Shown: positions 1 to 9,168, counted from the stretch's first letter. The stretch: 26,936 nucleotides of DNA from Prolixibacteraceae bacterium (GCA_017998095.1 JAGODU010000043.1:1-26936); one strand, 5' to 3'. Notes: generated from the sequence alone by a model not told the origin. A program made the numbers and translations.

Positions 1-1
1 C

Positions 2-253
2 AGATGTTCATATCGCCTTGGTTTCAGATATGATTCAGGGTATATAATGTACCGTAAAAACAATATAAGCGATATGCGATTTACTGCAGGTATTGGTTTC
101 CCGATTCAAAAATCAGCATCCATGGTTAATTTATCTGTTGAAGCCGGAAGAAAAGGAACAACCAGGATGGGACTCATTATGGAGGATTACATCAAATTTA
201 CTGTTGCCTTTTCTTTTCAGGATTTATGGTTTATCGAAAGAAAGGTTAACTAA
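2..253 (+). CDS. C-terminal end of an outer-membrane beta-barrel protein (5' partial)
   Basis: The frame is open from the first bases of the window, so this is the tail of a longer gene; 83 codons are visible. The visible part alternates hydrophobic and polar residues as in transmembrane beta strands (for example TAGIGFPI and YIKFTVAFSF). It ends in a motif, RKGTT followed by FQDLWFIERKVN, that I associate with the last strands of FadL/OmpP1-like or other large Bacteroidota outer-membrane proteins. No aromatic residue is strictly terminal, so the C-terminus extends slightly past the last strand. The last 30 bases overlap the end of the convergent NUDIX gene. The exact family cannot be decided from this fragment. 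Confidence 0.7.
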   Translation, partial: RCSYRLGFRYDSGYIMYRKNNISDMRFTAGIGFPIQKSASMVNLSVEAGRKGTTRMGLIMEDYIKFTVAFSFQDLWFIERKVN

Positions 254-673
254 TGATTCTTTAAATTTATTTATTATTTCCAGATGGTCGAAAGCCAGCT
301 CAGGTAAATTATCTGTTTCAAACCATTTAGCATTTGCTGCATCATCTCCGGCAACGGGATTAACCATCTCTTCAGTATGAGCCAGGTAAACTATTGTTAT
401 TGTTCTTCCCCGGGGATCTCTTCCCGGTGTGCCAACTGTACAAAATTGATGTATTTTAATACCTTCAATGCCTGTTTCTTCTTTCAACTCCCGTAAACAT
501 GCTTCGTCCAAATCTTCATCCATATCAATGAATCCTCCCGGCAAAGCCCATAAGCCCTTATATGGTTCGTTTTTCCTTTCTATCAAAAGTATATGTGTAG
601 CCTTATGTTTTCCTGCTGTAAGTATTATGTCAGTGGTGACAGCCGGACGGGGATATTTGTATGTATAATTCAT
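224..673 (-). CDS. NUDIX hydrolase
   Basis: A 149-residue protein, the normal size for a single NUDIX domain. The NUDIX box is complete: from the second Gly of PGGF it reads G, five residues, E, seven residues, then REL-KEETGI, matching GX5EX7REUXEEXGU. These glutamates bind the metal that hydrolyses a nucleoside diphosphate linked to another group. The start MNYTYKYPRPAVTTDIIL resembles NUDIX proteins of the ADP-sugar or nucleotide-cleaning type, but the substrate cannot be told. There is no signal peptide, so it should be cytoplasmic. It is 4 nt downstream of the NlpC/P60 gene on the same strand, so the two are probably co-transcribed. Its 3' end overlaps the barrel gene by 30 nt in a convergent arrangement. 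Confidence 0.9.
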   Translation of the reverse strand: MNYTYKYPRPAVTTDIILTAGKHKATHILLIERKNEPYKGLWALPGGFIDMDEDLDEACLRELKEETGIEGIKIHQFCTVGTPGRDPRGRTITIVYLAHTEEMVNPVAGDDAANAKWFETDNLPELAFDHLEIINKFKESLVNLSFDKP

Positions 674-677
674 TCCT

Positions 678-1469
678 TTATGGATTGATAATTCTCTTCA
701 TCAAACGAAGTTGATGAGTATATCTATGTGTTTCAATATTATATATACCAGCGTGGTCAATATTGTCTATTCTTACCTTTCCTGAAGAATGGATTATTTT
801 ATGCTTCTCCCAGATAATACCAACATGTATTATCTCCCCGTTTTCATTATCAAAAAAAGCAAGATCACCCGGTAAAGCTTCTTCAACGAACGAAAAATGT
901 TCTCCAATTGTTGCCTGAACAGAAGCGTCACGAGGAATCTGAATTCCTGCAATCTTATATGCAATCTGCGTAAGTCCTGAACAATCAATTCCCAAAGGAG
1001 TTCTGCCTCCCCATTGATAGGGTGCATTAAAGTATTTTAAAGCTGCATTAATTATCTTGTTACGGTAATCATTGGTTTTGTATACGTTTACAGAATTCCC
1101 TTCTATGTGATATTCTACACTTCCAATTTTAAATGTTGATTTTCTTGAATTGTAATGTGGTAAGGTACTTCCCGATACGATTAGAAAATTCCTGTAATGG
1201 TTAACCTGTTGAACAATGTTGAAAATATCACAGGAAACAGGTTGAAGATTTTCTGATAAGTATTTATATTCTTTGGGAGTAATTGGAATTATCACTTTTC
1301 GGTCAATCCACCCTTCGTATCCGTCATGGTGAAGTTTTATCCTGCACCATTTTGCTTGTTCCTCAATTATTTGGAAATGCTCGCCCAATAACACCTGTGT
1401 GCACATTTCACTTTTTTCGGTCGGCTCTGTCCTTACCGGTATGGAACTTAAATCTGAAATACCGTACAT
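678..1469 (-). CDS. SH3-domain NlpC/P60 (C40) cell-wall peptidase
   Basis: A 263-residue protein with an N-terminal bacterial SH3-like region (about residues 5-65, ending in the YEGWID pattern), a linker domain (about 70-130) and a C-terminal NlpC/P60 domain (about 135-260). The catalytic cysteine is in GIDCSGL (Cys163) and the histidine in HVGI (His215). His227 is a likely third residue. Family members cut peptidoglycan stem peptides, typically the gamma-D-Glu to diamino-acid bond. I see no N-terminal signal peptide, so it may act on recycled muropeptides in the cytoplasm, as YkfC-like enzymes do, or be exported by another route. A TATATTTG promoter element lies 36 bp upstream of the start. 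Confidence 0.9.
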   Translation of the reverse strand: MYGISDLSSIPVRTEPTEKSEMCTQVLLGEHFQIIEEQAKWCRIKLHHDGYEGWIDRKVIIPITPKEYKYLSENLQPVSCDIFNIVQQVNHYRNFLIVSGSTLPHYNSRKSTFKIGSVEYHIEGNSVNVYKTNDYRNKIINAALKYFNAPYQWGGRTPLGIDCSGLTQIAYKIAGIQIPRDASVQATIGEHFSFVEEALPGDLAFFDNENGEIIHVGIIWEKHKIIHSSGKVRIDNIDHAGIYNIETHRYTHQLRLMKRIINP

Positions 1470-1504
1470 TTAAAAAAGAATCTGTTTCAACAATGTTAAT
1501 ACAC

Positions 1505-1512
1505 CAAATATA
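1505..1512 (-). promoter_or_regulatory. Candidate -7 box for the NlpC/P60-NUDIX pair
   Basis: Read on the minus strand this is TATATTTG, a full match to the Bacteroidota -7 consensus TAnnTTTG, 36 bp upstream of the NlpC/P60 start. I do not see a good -33 TTTG at the expected distance, so the call rests on the -7 element alone. Confidence 0.4.
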
Positions 1513-1600
1513 CAAGTTTCATTTAACTGATTAGCTTCATGATATTAAATATTTCCCTATTTTTAAATTTTTAAAAATTAACAGCACAAAATGCAATACC

Positions 1601-3688
1601 ATGATTATATCGAAGGGTAGACTAATGGCCTTTTACAGGAAGTCGTATCATACTCTGATTTTTATCTTTACTTTCCTGATGATATATGTGCTTTTACCTA
1701 AACAAGGTAAATTCAAGTATGAATTTCAAAAGGGAAGTCCCTGGAGACACGAAAACCTTATTGCTCCTTTTGATTTTCCGATTCTAAAGCAAAAAGAAGT
1801 TTATGATGCTGAAAAAGACAGCTTATTTAAGCAATATGCACCTTTTTTTACTCTCGATTTAAGTGTTGAATCTTTATCCTCAGGTTCCCTTGAAAACGAC
1901 ATTGAAAACTTGCCTGAATATCAGAATCTGAAAGATTTATCAGCCAAAGAAAATATAAAGAAGAAGATAAAGGATATATATTCAGAAGTTTATTCCAAAG
2001 GGGTGCTCGATAATTCCATGGAAACAAGCGATGCTTTGAAAAACTGCAATAATCTGAATGTCGTCTCAGATAATTATGCTGCTATTAAAAGTACAAGCGA
2101 GGTTTTTACATTAAAAAATGCCTATATAGAAATTGAAAAAAAGGCAGAAGAATTTTCATCAGTAAACCCCTCTTTCAAAAATATAGTAGAAAAGATCGAC
2201 CTGAATAAATACCTTGAGTCTAATCTTAAGTTTGATAACGGATTAAGTACGACAAACCTTAAGGAAATGGAAGAAAGTCTTTCCAAAACAAGAGGTGTTG
2301 TTCCGGCAGGTATAAGGATTATTTCACAGGGAGATATTGTGAGTAATGAAAATTTCCAGATTCTGGAATCTCTTAAATATGCCTATGAAAAAAATAAATC
2401 ATACGGAGGATGGCTATCACTGAACATCCTTGGTAATATGCTGATTATTCTTGTTTTGCTTATTGTGTTGGTTTTATATCTGAGGAATTTCAATGAAAAG
2501 CTTTTCTGGAGAAAAAGAAACTTTACTTTGATATTTCTGACTATGCTGCTGATGTTTATCCTTGCAAGGATTTTATATAATGACGACTACTGGAGCTTCT
2601 ATATCCTTCCGGTTTGTATCCTGCCTATAATAATCAGAACTTTTCTTGGTACAAAACCTTCAATACCCGTGCATGTTATTACTGTACTTATTATTGGCTT
2701 TCTTGCACCAAACAGCTTTGAGTATGTCCTGATTCAAATGGTAACCGGTATAGTTGCTGTTGTCAGTCTATACAGACTTCACCGCCGTGGGCACCTTGTT
2801 ATCTCAGCATTCTACATCACTTTATGCTATCTGATTTTATTCTTTGGCTTTGAATTTGCAAAGGAAGGCAGAATTGAAAACGTTGACTGGAACCAGTTCA
2901 GATGGTTTATTGGAAACGGTATACTAATCCTTATTACATATCCTTTGATTTTTATATACGAGAAAGTATTTGGCTTTATTTCTGATGTTACCCTCATGGA
3001 ATTGTCTGATACTAATCACCCACTTTTAAGGAAACTGGCAGAAGAAGCTCCCGGTACATTTCAACATTCAATGCAGGTTGCAAACCTTGCAGAAGCAGCT
3101 GTTTTAAAAATCGGAGGAAATCCTATGCTTGTCAGAACGGGTGCTTTATATCACGACGTTGGTAAAATTCTTAATTCAAATTACTTTATCGAAAACCAAA
3201 TGGCAGGACAGAATCCCCATGAAAATATGTCGTACGAAAAAAGTGCAGAAAAAATAATTGACCATGTTAAGGAAGGAATTATATTTGCCAACAAGCATAA
3301 GATTCCGGCCGCTATTGTTGAATTTATTAAAACTCATCACGGAACTAGTCTTGCAGGTTTTTTCTATACTAAATACCTGAAAGAAAATCCGGCAGGTGTT
3401 ATTGATATTAAAAACTTTACTTACCCGGGACCTAATCCAATCACTAAAGAAACAGCTATTGTTATGCTTGCTGATGGTGTGGAAGCTGCCAGCAGAAGCC
3501 TGCCTGAAAAGAATGCTGATACATTGATGAATGTTGTAAATAAGATAATTGACGGGAAAATTAATAATCGTGAACTTGAAAATGCTCCTTTGACTTTCAA
3601 AGATATTAAGAATATAAAAGAGATATTCTTTGAAAAACTAAAGAACATTTACCATGTCAGGATTCAATATCCCACAAGTAAAGAATAA
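1601..3688 (+). CDS. pgpH: 7TM-HD phosphodiesterase, PgpH/YqfF family
   Basis: A 695-residue inner-membrane protein with the order typical of the family: one transmembrane helix (about 17-33), a long external domain (about 40-265), a seven-helix membrane region (about 274-460) and a cytoplasmic HD domain (about 470-685). Metal-binding residues are visible: His489 (QHSMQ), His518-Asp519 (HDVGKI), His540 (NPHENMS), His579-His580 (THHGT) and Asp625 (LADGVEA). In Firmicutes PgpH hydrolyses cyclic di-AMP, so control of that messenger is the likely role; this is family knowledge. The start is uncertain. ATG 1625 (in frame, residue 9) is preceded by AAGGG at a good ribosome-binding distance and would give 687 residues. 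Confidence 0.9.
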   Translation: MIISKGRLMAFYRKSYHTLIFIFTFLMIYVLLPKQGKFKYEFQKGSPWRHENLIAPFDFPILKQKEVYDAEKDSLFKQYAPFFTLDLSVESLSSGSLENDIENLPEYQNLKDLSAKENIKKKIKDIYSEVYSKGVLDNSMETSDALKNCNNLNVVSDNYAAIKSTSEVFTLKNAYIEIEKKAEEFSSVNPSFKNIVEKIDLNKYLESNLKFDNGLSTTNLKEMEESLSKTRGVVPAGIRIISQGDIVSNENFQILESLKYAYEKNKSYGGWLSLNILGNMLIILVLLIVLVLYLRNFNEKLFWRKRNFTLIFLTMLLMFILARILYNDDYWSFYILPVCILPIIIRTFLGTKPSIPVHVITVLIIGFLAPNSFEYVLIQMVTGIVAVVSLYRLHRRGHLVISAFYITLCYLILFFGFEFAKEGRIENVDWNQFRWFIGNGILILITYPLIFIYEKVFGFISDVTLMELSDTNHPLLRKLAEEAPGTFQHSMQVANLAEAAVLKIGGNPMLVRTGALYHDVGKILNSNYFIENQMAGQNPHENMSYEKSAEKIIDHVKEGIIFANKHKIPAAIVEFIKTHHGTSLAGFFYTKYLKENPAGVIDIKNFTYPGPNPITKETAIVMLADGVEAASRSLPEKNADTLMNVVNKIIDGKINNRELENAPLTFKDIKNIKEIFFEKLKNIYHVRIQYPTSKE

Positions 3689-3770
3689 TTAATTTTTTAT
3701 ACCAAAGACCTTAAATAATTTGATTTTTAACTTTTTGAACTAAGTATAACAAATTTAAAATTTTTAAATA

Positions 3771-4880
3771 GTGACGAGAATATTCTTATTAGCTTGTGCC
3801 TGCTGTGGCGGGGCACCTGAAAACAAAGCCGGACTTTCAAGGTCGGCTTTTAGTAAAGTTATTGATGGTAAAAATGTTTCCCTCTGGACATTAGTCAATA
3901 AAAACGGGATGGAAATGACTGTTACTAATTATGGTGGCAAAGTCGTTTCTCTTCTGGTGCCCGATAAAACCGGAAAACTTGTTGACGTCGTTACAGGGTA
4001 TAATTCTATCGATGATTTCCTGAAATCGGGAGAAATTTATTTTGGTGCAACAATAGGCCGTTACGGAAACAGAATTGCTAATGGCAAGTTTTCTATTAAT
4101 GGTGTTGAATACCCACTTGCCACTAACAACGGTCCGAATAACCTTCATGGTGGCGTAAAAGGTTTCCATGCCGTTGTCTGGGACGCAAAGCAAATCGATA
4201 AAAGTACTCTCCAATTGTCGTATCTGGCCAAAGACGGCGAAGAAGGATTTCCCGGCAACCTGAATGTGAAAGTTGTTTACAAGATTACTGATGACAATGA
4301 ATTTACTATTGAATATTACGCTGAAACAGATAAAAAGACTGTTTGTAATATGACAAACCATGCTTATTTCAATCTTTCAGGTGAAGGATCAGAAACTGCA
4401 ATGGACCATATTCTTCAAATTGATGCTGATGGTTTCACTCCTTCAAACTCAGATCTTATTCCCCTTGGAAATGTTGAACCGGTTGAAGGAACTCCAATGG
4501 ATTTCAGAAAACCTGAAGTAATTGGCTCAAGAATAAGTGAAGATTACGAACCATTGAAGTTTGGCTACGGATACGACCATAATTTTGTTATTAACAAGAA
4601 AGAAGGGGAGATTGCTCATGCTGCTACTCTTGTTTCTCCGGTAACAGGTATTAAAATGGAAGTGTTTACTGATCAACCGGGAATTCAATTGTATTCAGGC
4701 AACTGGATGAATGGTTCAGAAATAGGTAAATCAGGCAAGGCATATAAATACAGAGCAGCTGTATGTCTTGAAACCCAGCATTTCCCGGATTCACCAAATC
4801 AGCCTCAGTTCCCGTCAACCTTACTTGAACCGGGACAAATATACAGACATACAACAATACATAAATTCTCAATAGAATAG
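3771..4880 (+). CDS. galM: Aldose 1-epimerase (galactose mutarotase)
   Basis: A 369-residue protein that matches the mutarotase family over its whole length and should interconvert alpha and beta anomers of galactose or glucose. Visible family motifs are GRYGNRIANGKF, NLHGGVKGFH (His126), NHAYFNLSG (catalytic His197), GYDHNFV (Asp269) and LETQHFPDSPNQ (Glu334, the expected base). The start is GTG 3771. An in-frame TAA sits two codons before it and the next ATG is residue 47, inside the fold. The first residues (FLLAC then ACCGG) look like a lipoprotein signal with Cys9, but the hydrophobic stretch is only about five residues. Export is therefore possible but not certain. A strong terminator follows directly. 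Confidence 0.9.
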   Translation: MTRIFLLACACCGGAPENKAGLSRSAFSKVIDGKNVSLWTLVNKNGMEMTVTNYGGKVVSLLVPDKTGKLVDVVTGYNSIDDFLKSGEIYFGATIGRYGNRIANGKFSINGVEYPLATNNGPNNLHGGVKGFHAVVWDAKQIDKSTLQLSYLAKDGEEGFPGNLNVKVVYKITDDNEFTIEYYAETDKKTVCNMTNHAYFNLSGEGSETAMDHILQIDADGFTPSNSDLIPLGNVEPVEGTPMDFRKPEVIGSRISEDYEPLKFGYGYDHNFVINKKEGEIAHAATLVSPVTGIKMEVFTDQPGIQLYSGNWMNGSEIGKSGKAYKYRAAVCLETQHFPDSPNQPQFPSTLLEPGQIYRHTTIHKFSIE

Positions 4881-4881
4881 G

Positions 4882-4906
4882 AAAAGGGCTTTATGCCCTT
4901 TTTTTT
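4882..4906 (+). terminator. Rho-independent terminator after the mutarotase gene
   Basis: AAAAGGGC (4882-4889) pairs perfectly with GCCCTTTT (4895-4902) across a TTTAT loop and runs into an uninterrupted T stretch to 4906. It begins 2 nt after the stop codon. This is the clearest intrinsic terminator in the window. Confidence 0.9.
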
Positions 4907-4951
4907 GTCTTTATTTTAAGCAATTATGATAATATTTTAAGAAATTGTTAT

Positions 4952-4982
4952 TTTAATTTAGAAACAGAATTACTTATATTTG
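4952..4982 (+). promoter_or_regulatory. Candidate Bacteroidota promoter for the 281-residue lipoprotein
   Basis: TATATTTG at 4975-4982 fully matches the -7 consensus TAnnTTTG. TTTA at 4952-4955, 19 bp upstream, matches three of four bases of the -33 element. The start codon at 5048 is 65 bp downstream, and the terminator of the previous gene lies just upstream, so an independent promoter is needed here. Confidence 0.55.
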
Positions 4983-5047
4983 ATAAATATTTCATTACAA
5001 GCCTATAAGAATCTGAAAATAAACAAATAACTAAAATACAACTAATT

Positions 5048-5893
5048 ATGAAAACTTTTCTTTTTAAAGCTGTATGCATCTCAGCAGCTGTCCTTATTTC
5101 ATTATCAGGATGCAATAACGCAAGCAAGAAAAAAATGACTACTTCAGATGGCAAGGATGCTGTTGTCGAAGTTGAAGTTTTTGATCCGGTTAAAATGAAG
5201 GACCAGATTGTTGAATCAATTAATAAATTTCCTTCCTATAAAGAACTTTCTGACTTACTTAATGAAGCCGGTGCTTCTTATATATATGATTTGACGCTTT
5301 CTACAGAACAGTACCCTAAAATGTTAACTCAGAATCAACTTGCTCTCGGAAGCGGTATGTATATGTTCGACTGGGTTTATTCACTCGGTTATAAAAGAAA
5401 TGACAAGGGCGCTGAATTTGGCAAGATTTTATTGGATGTGAGAGAAAAAGCCGGTTTAAAGGAAAAACTTACTTTTAATGATAATTTCTACGGCCGCATT
5501 CAAAATAATGCAGACAATAAAGACTCTTTGGATTTCCTCGTTACAAGTGCTATCAACAAAATTAACCAAAAGCTTTCTGAAGAAGAAAATCCTTTGTTCT
5601 ATTCACTTTCTGTAATCGGTGTAAACATTGAAGCTTTGCACGTTTCTTTCCAGCTGGCAGCTCTGGCATCAGATAACAAAAAACTACTTGACATTATCAG
5701 CAATCAAAAGGAACGTGTTGCTACATTGTATTCCTTACTTGAACTTATGTCAGGTGATCAAACTATCAAACCAATCTACGAAGATCTGAAACCAATACAT
5801 CAGGCTATTCAGGAAAATGAATTTATCAATGCCGATAAACTTAATGAACTTGCTCCTAAAATTGAAGCTTTAAGGAACAAGCTTATCCTATAA
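5048..5893 (+). CDS. Alpha-helical lipoprotein of unknown function
   Basis: A 281-residue protein. Residues 1-22 form a lipoprotein signal ending in the lipobox LSGC, so Cys22 should be lipidated and the protein anchored in a membrane facing the periplasm or surface. The mature part is rich in Leu, Lys, Asp and Glu with a helical pattern, and it has no cysteines and no enzyme motif I recognise. It has its own promoter and is followed, 137 nt later, by a large ABCG-type transporter on the same strand. A role beside that transporter is possible but is only inferred from position. The ABC gene has its own candidate -7 box, so the two need not form one operon. Confidence 0.8.
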   Translation: MKTFLFKAVCISAAVLISLSGCNNASKKKMTTSDGKDAVVEVEVFDPVKMKDQIVESINKFPSYKELSDLLNEAGASYIYDLTLSTEQYPKMLTQNQLALGSGMYMFDWVYSLGYKRNDKGAEFGKILLDVREKAGLKEKLTFNDNFYGRIQNNADNKDSLDFLVTSAINKINQKLSEEENPLFYSLSVIGVNIEALHVSFQLAALASDNKKLLDIISNQKERVATLYSLLELMSGDQTIKPIYEDLKPIHQAIQENEFINADKLNELAPKIEALRNKLIL

Positions 5894-5912
5894 TACAAAC
5901 TGAAGGAAAAAA

Positions 5913-5936
5913 CTTTCCGGAAAGATGTTATTTTTG
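5913..5936 (+). promoter_or_regulatory. Palindrome next to a candidate -7 box, ABC transporter promoter
   Basis: CTTTCCGGAAAG (5913-5924) is a perfect 12-bp palindrome. TATTTTTG (5929-5936) matches the -7 consensus TAnnTTTG. The palindrome would fall where a repressor could cover the promoter spacer. No -33 TTTG is visible, which lowers confidence in the promoter. Confidence 0.35.
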
Positions 5937-5940
5937 AAAA

Positions 5941-5986
5941 CCGGGCGGATTGCATTTATATTTATTTTATAAGTAATCCGCCCTGG
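5941..5986 (+). other. Hairpin in the leader of the ABC transporter gene
   Basis: GGGCGGATT (5943-5951) pairs perfectly with AATCCGCCC (5975-5983). CC at 5941 and GG at 5985 extend the stem past a one-base bulge. The loop is an AT-rich 23 nt. No T-run follows, so it is a poor intrinsic terminator for the lipoprotein gene. If the candidate -7 box at 5929-5936 is used, the hairpin would sit at the 5' end of the ABC mRNA, where it could protect the transcript or control it. Confidence 0.5.
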
Positions 5987-6030
5987 TTATTACTTAAAAC
6001 TCTTACTTTCACTTCAAGTCAATAATCGCT

Positions 6031-9000
6031 ATGAACGAAACTACCCTAAATGCTCTGATCAACCTTTTTGCCTTATTTTCTTCAATAAGCGAATCAAAGA
6101 AAGAAGATGCCATGCGGGTATTTTCACAGTACCTGCAGCTTCATCTTGGTATTACTTCTTCTGATGAGTATATGCAGCTTTTTGAAGAACTGCTCGACTT
6201 ATACGGCACAGATGGCGAACAACTTATTCCGGTCGACCTGAACGAACAAGCCAGAACTGTCAGTAGCAACATAAAAAGCAGACTTCAGAAAAATGAACAA
6301 ATAATGGTGTTCCTGCGGTTTCTTGAACTGGCTAAAACAGGTAACACCGGAAAAGCCGAAACACTGTTTACTACTTTATCAGAAGTATTTGAAATAGACA
6401 ACACTGAATATGAAAAGTTCAGACAGTTTGTTTTCAGCTCTTCTCACGATGAAATCTCTTCCGATGGATTCCTGCTGATAAATAATATTGAAGAGTGTTC
6501 TAACAAGAAAATAAAACACATTTATGAGAAAAATATAAACGGTGAACTGCTTTTCCTCAGCTCACCGATGATAGGACATTATATTTTTATCCTCAAGGGA
6601 AAAGAAGAACTTACTCTTGAAGGTAACCTTATAATTCCTGACCGCTTTTATGCTCTAAAGGAAGGCGGTATTATCAGAGGATCAAGAATTTCTCCAATTT
6701 ACTTTATCGATATTGTTTCCAATTATTTTGACAAAAAGGAAACTTCAACTTTTATTTTCTCAGGTGAAGAACTTGAATTCAAATTCAGAAACAGTGAAAA
6801 CGGTCTCTACCGCTTTTCTTTTTCTGAATCATCAGGACAGTTGGTAGCTATTATGGGGGGCAGCGGTGTTGGAAAATCTACTCTGCTGAATATCCTGAAC
6901 GGCAACATTCCTGTTCAGCACGGTACAATCAGAATCAATCAATTCGACATACATAAAGACAAAAAGGAAATCGACGGATTAATAGGTTTCGTTCCCCAGG
7001 ACGACCTGCTGTTCGAAGACCTTACTGTCAGGGAAAACCTTTACTACAACGCCCGGCTTTGTTTCGATGAACTTACAAAAGAGGAAATTGAAGCAAAAGT
7101 AGACCAGACCCTCCATGAACTTGAACTTAACAGTTTTAAAGACCTGAAGGTTGGAAGTCCCCTGAAAAAGACTATCAGCGGCGGCCAGCGTAAAAGGCTG
7201 AATGTTGCCATGGAGCTCATCCGCGAACCTGCTATCCTTTTTGTTGATGAACCAACATCCGGACTTTCATCAACTGATTCTGAAAAGATAATGCTCCTCC
7301 TGAAACAGCAAGCCCGCAAAGGAAAGCTGATAATGGTAAACATTCACCAACCATCATCAATGATATTCAAACTTTTTGATAAGCTTTGGATAATGGACAA
7401 GGGAGGCAGGCCAATTTATACCGGAAACCCGCTCGATGCAATTATTTACTTTAAAAAAGAGGTAAACCATATTAATTCAGATATCTGCGAGTGTATCAAC
7501 TGCGGAAATGTAAATCCTGAACAGGTACTTGAAATTGTTGAAACTAAAATGATCGACAGCTCAGGTAACTTTACTAATAAAAGAAGGTTCTCACCGGAAT
7601 ACTGGTATGCCCTTTATTCTGAAAGAAATAAACCGCTCAAAGAAAAAAGAACAAAGAGTTTCGAAGAACTACCCCTTACGGGTTCCAAACGACCCGGATT
7701 ATTCAAACAGTTTAAAATTTTCTTTGAAAGAAACTTCCGCATTAAATTTACCGACAGGCAATATGTGATGATCAACCTTCTCGAGGCCGCCATATTGGCT
7801 GCTATTGTGGGTTATTTTACACGATTTTCTGAAGAGGGTAAATATATCTTCTTCGAGAATAAAAGCCTTATTTCCTATCTTTTTATGGCCATAGTGGTTG
7901 TTCTCTTTATGGGTATGAGCATTAGTGCCGAAGAAATTATCAAAGACAGGAAGATACTCCAGCGAGAGCAGTTTTTAAACCTAAGCAGGCTTAGCTACCT
8001 TAACTCAAAAATATTGTTTCTGTTCCTGCTTTCTGCATTTCAAACTTTAAGCTTTGTGCTTGTTGGCAATTTGATTCTTGGAATCCACAGCATGACCCTG
8101 ACCTACTGGCTTGTTTTGTTTTCCGTTGCTTTCTTTTCAAATCTGCTGGGACTGAACATTTCTTCTGCTTTCGACTCAGTAGTAACGATTTATATCCTGA
8201 TTCCATTGTTGCTGATACCCCAGATACTCCTTTGTGGTGTTATTGTGAAATTCGACGACCTGCAAAACAAAAATGCAGATAAGGATGCTGTTCCTTTTGT
8301 AGGCGACCTGATGGTTTCCCGCTGGGCTTTTGAAGCAATGGCTGTAGAACAATACAGAAATAACCCGTATATGGCCGATTTCTTTGAAATGGAAAAGGCA
8401 ATGGGCAATGCACGTTACAGGGCAGATGTCATCACTACTGAACTTATCGGACAAACTGACCTCACTCTCGGATGGCTCAAAAAAGGGAAAACTGATGATG
8501 AATTTTCAAGGAAACTGAATATCATCAGAAATGAGATTTCTGAACTCGATGACGAAGGCGTTTATAACAAGTTTGAAAACATTCAAATGATTACTCCGGG
8601 GCAGTTTAACAGCGATATTGCTGCTCAGGCAAAAGCCCATCTTGAAAAGCTCAAATCAATTTATTCTGATGAGTATAAAAATGTCAGAAAAGAAAACGAC
8701 AATTACATAAACAGTATAAAGAAGGAATACGGCAGCGATTATTTGTACAACCTTAAAATGAAATACCATAACAAGTCGCTGGAAGAGCTGGTACTCAACA
8801 CTACAGTAAAGGAAGTATTCAGGGAAACACCCAACGGCCTGATGCAAAAGGTTGCTCCGATATATAAAAAGCCTGACTTTAGAAATGGCAGGTCTCATTT
8901 CCTTTCATCAGAAAAAAATATTTTTGGCATTTCAGTTTATACACTGTGGTTTAATGTTGGTGCCATTTGGTTTATGTGCCTGGTTCTGTATCTGGCATTA

Positions 9001-9069
9001 TATTACGACTGGCTTAGGAAAATAATCAACATTGGAATGTTCAGCTTTAAAAAGAAAAAGTCAAGCTGA
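6031..9069 (+). CDS. Fused ABCG-type ABC transporter (ATPase plus permease) with extra N-terminal domains
   Basis: A 1012-residue inner-membrane protein. Residues 1-110 are helical and look like a TerB-like fold. Residues about 170-235 contain a small beta-rich FHA-like element (IIRGSRISPIYFIDI). The ATPase has Walker A GGSGVGKST (276-284), signature ISGGQRKR (382-389), Walker B ILFVDEPTSGL (402-412) and H-loop His439. A CxxC pair follows at about residues 490-493 (CECINC). The permease (about 570-1005) has an ABC-2-like membrane region with a long, charged, coiled-coil-like insert (about 780-950) before the last helix. ABCG-type proteins usually export lipids or hydrophobic molecules; the substrate here is unknown. 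The ATPase-first order is that of ABCG half-transporters. Confidence 0.88.
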   Translation: MNETTLNALINLFALFSSISESKKEDAMRVFSQYLQLHLGITSSDEYMQLFEELLDLYGTDGEQLIPVDLNEQARTVSSNIKSRLQKNEQIMVFLRFLELAKTGNTGKAETLFTTLSEVFEIDNTEYEKFRQFVFSSSHDEISSDGFLLINNIEECSNKKIKHIYEKNINGELLFLSSPMIGHYIFILKGKEELTLEGNLIIPDRFYALKEGGIIRGSRISPIYFIDIVSNYFDKKETSTFIFSGEELEFKFRNSENGLYRFSFSESSGQLVAIMGGSGVGKSTLLNILNGNIPVQHGTIRINQFDIHKDKKEIDGLIGFVPQDDLLFEDLTVRENLYYNARLCFDELTKEEIEAKVDQTLHELELNSFKDLKVGSPLKKTISGGQRKRLNVAMELIREPAILFVDEPTSGLSSTDSEKIMLLLKQQARKGKLIMVNIHQPSSMIFKLFDKLWIMDKGGRPIYTGNPLDAIIYFKKEVNHINSDICECINCGNVNPEQVLEIVETKMIDSSGNFTNKRRFSPEYWYALYSERNKPLKEKRTKSFEELPLTGSKRPGLFKQFKIFFERNFRIKFTDRQYVMINLLEAAILAAIVGYFTRFSEEGKYIFFENKSLISYLFMAIVVVLFMGMSISAEEIIKDRKILQREQFLNLSRLSYLNSKILFLFLLSAFQTLSFVLVGNLILGIHSMTLTYWLVLFSVAFFSNLLGLNISSAFDSVVTIYILIPLLLIPQILLCGVIVKFDDLQNKNADKDAVPFVGDLMVSRWAFEAMAVEQYRNNPYMADFFEMEKAMGNARYRADVITTELIGQTDLTLGWLKKGKTDDEFSRKLNIIRNEISELDDEGVYNKFENIQMITPGQFNSDIAAQAKAHLEKLKSIYSDEYKNVRKENDNYINSIKKEYGSDYLYNLKMKYHNKSLEELVLNTTVKEVFRETPNGLMQKVAPIYKKPDFRNGRSHFLSSEKNIFGISVYTLWFNVGAIWFMCLVLYLALYYDWLRKIINIGMFSFKKKKSS

Positions 9070-9168
9070 TAGTTAATCCGTTTCTTTCCGACCCAATGAA
9101 ATTAGGAACAATGTGAATATGACAGGGAGTAAATCTTCTATTGGCAGAAAACTGATGATTAGTAGAAT

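Noticed and set aside
3891..4361. Long antisense frame inside the mutarotase gene
   Set aside because: It mirrors the coding frame of a well-recognised enzyme and has no motif of its own.
5941..5986. Riboswitch ahead of the ABC transporter
   Set aside because: A single simple stem with an AT-rich loop and no conserved core of any riboswitch class that I know.
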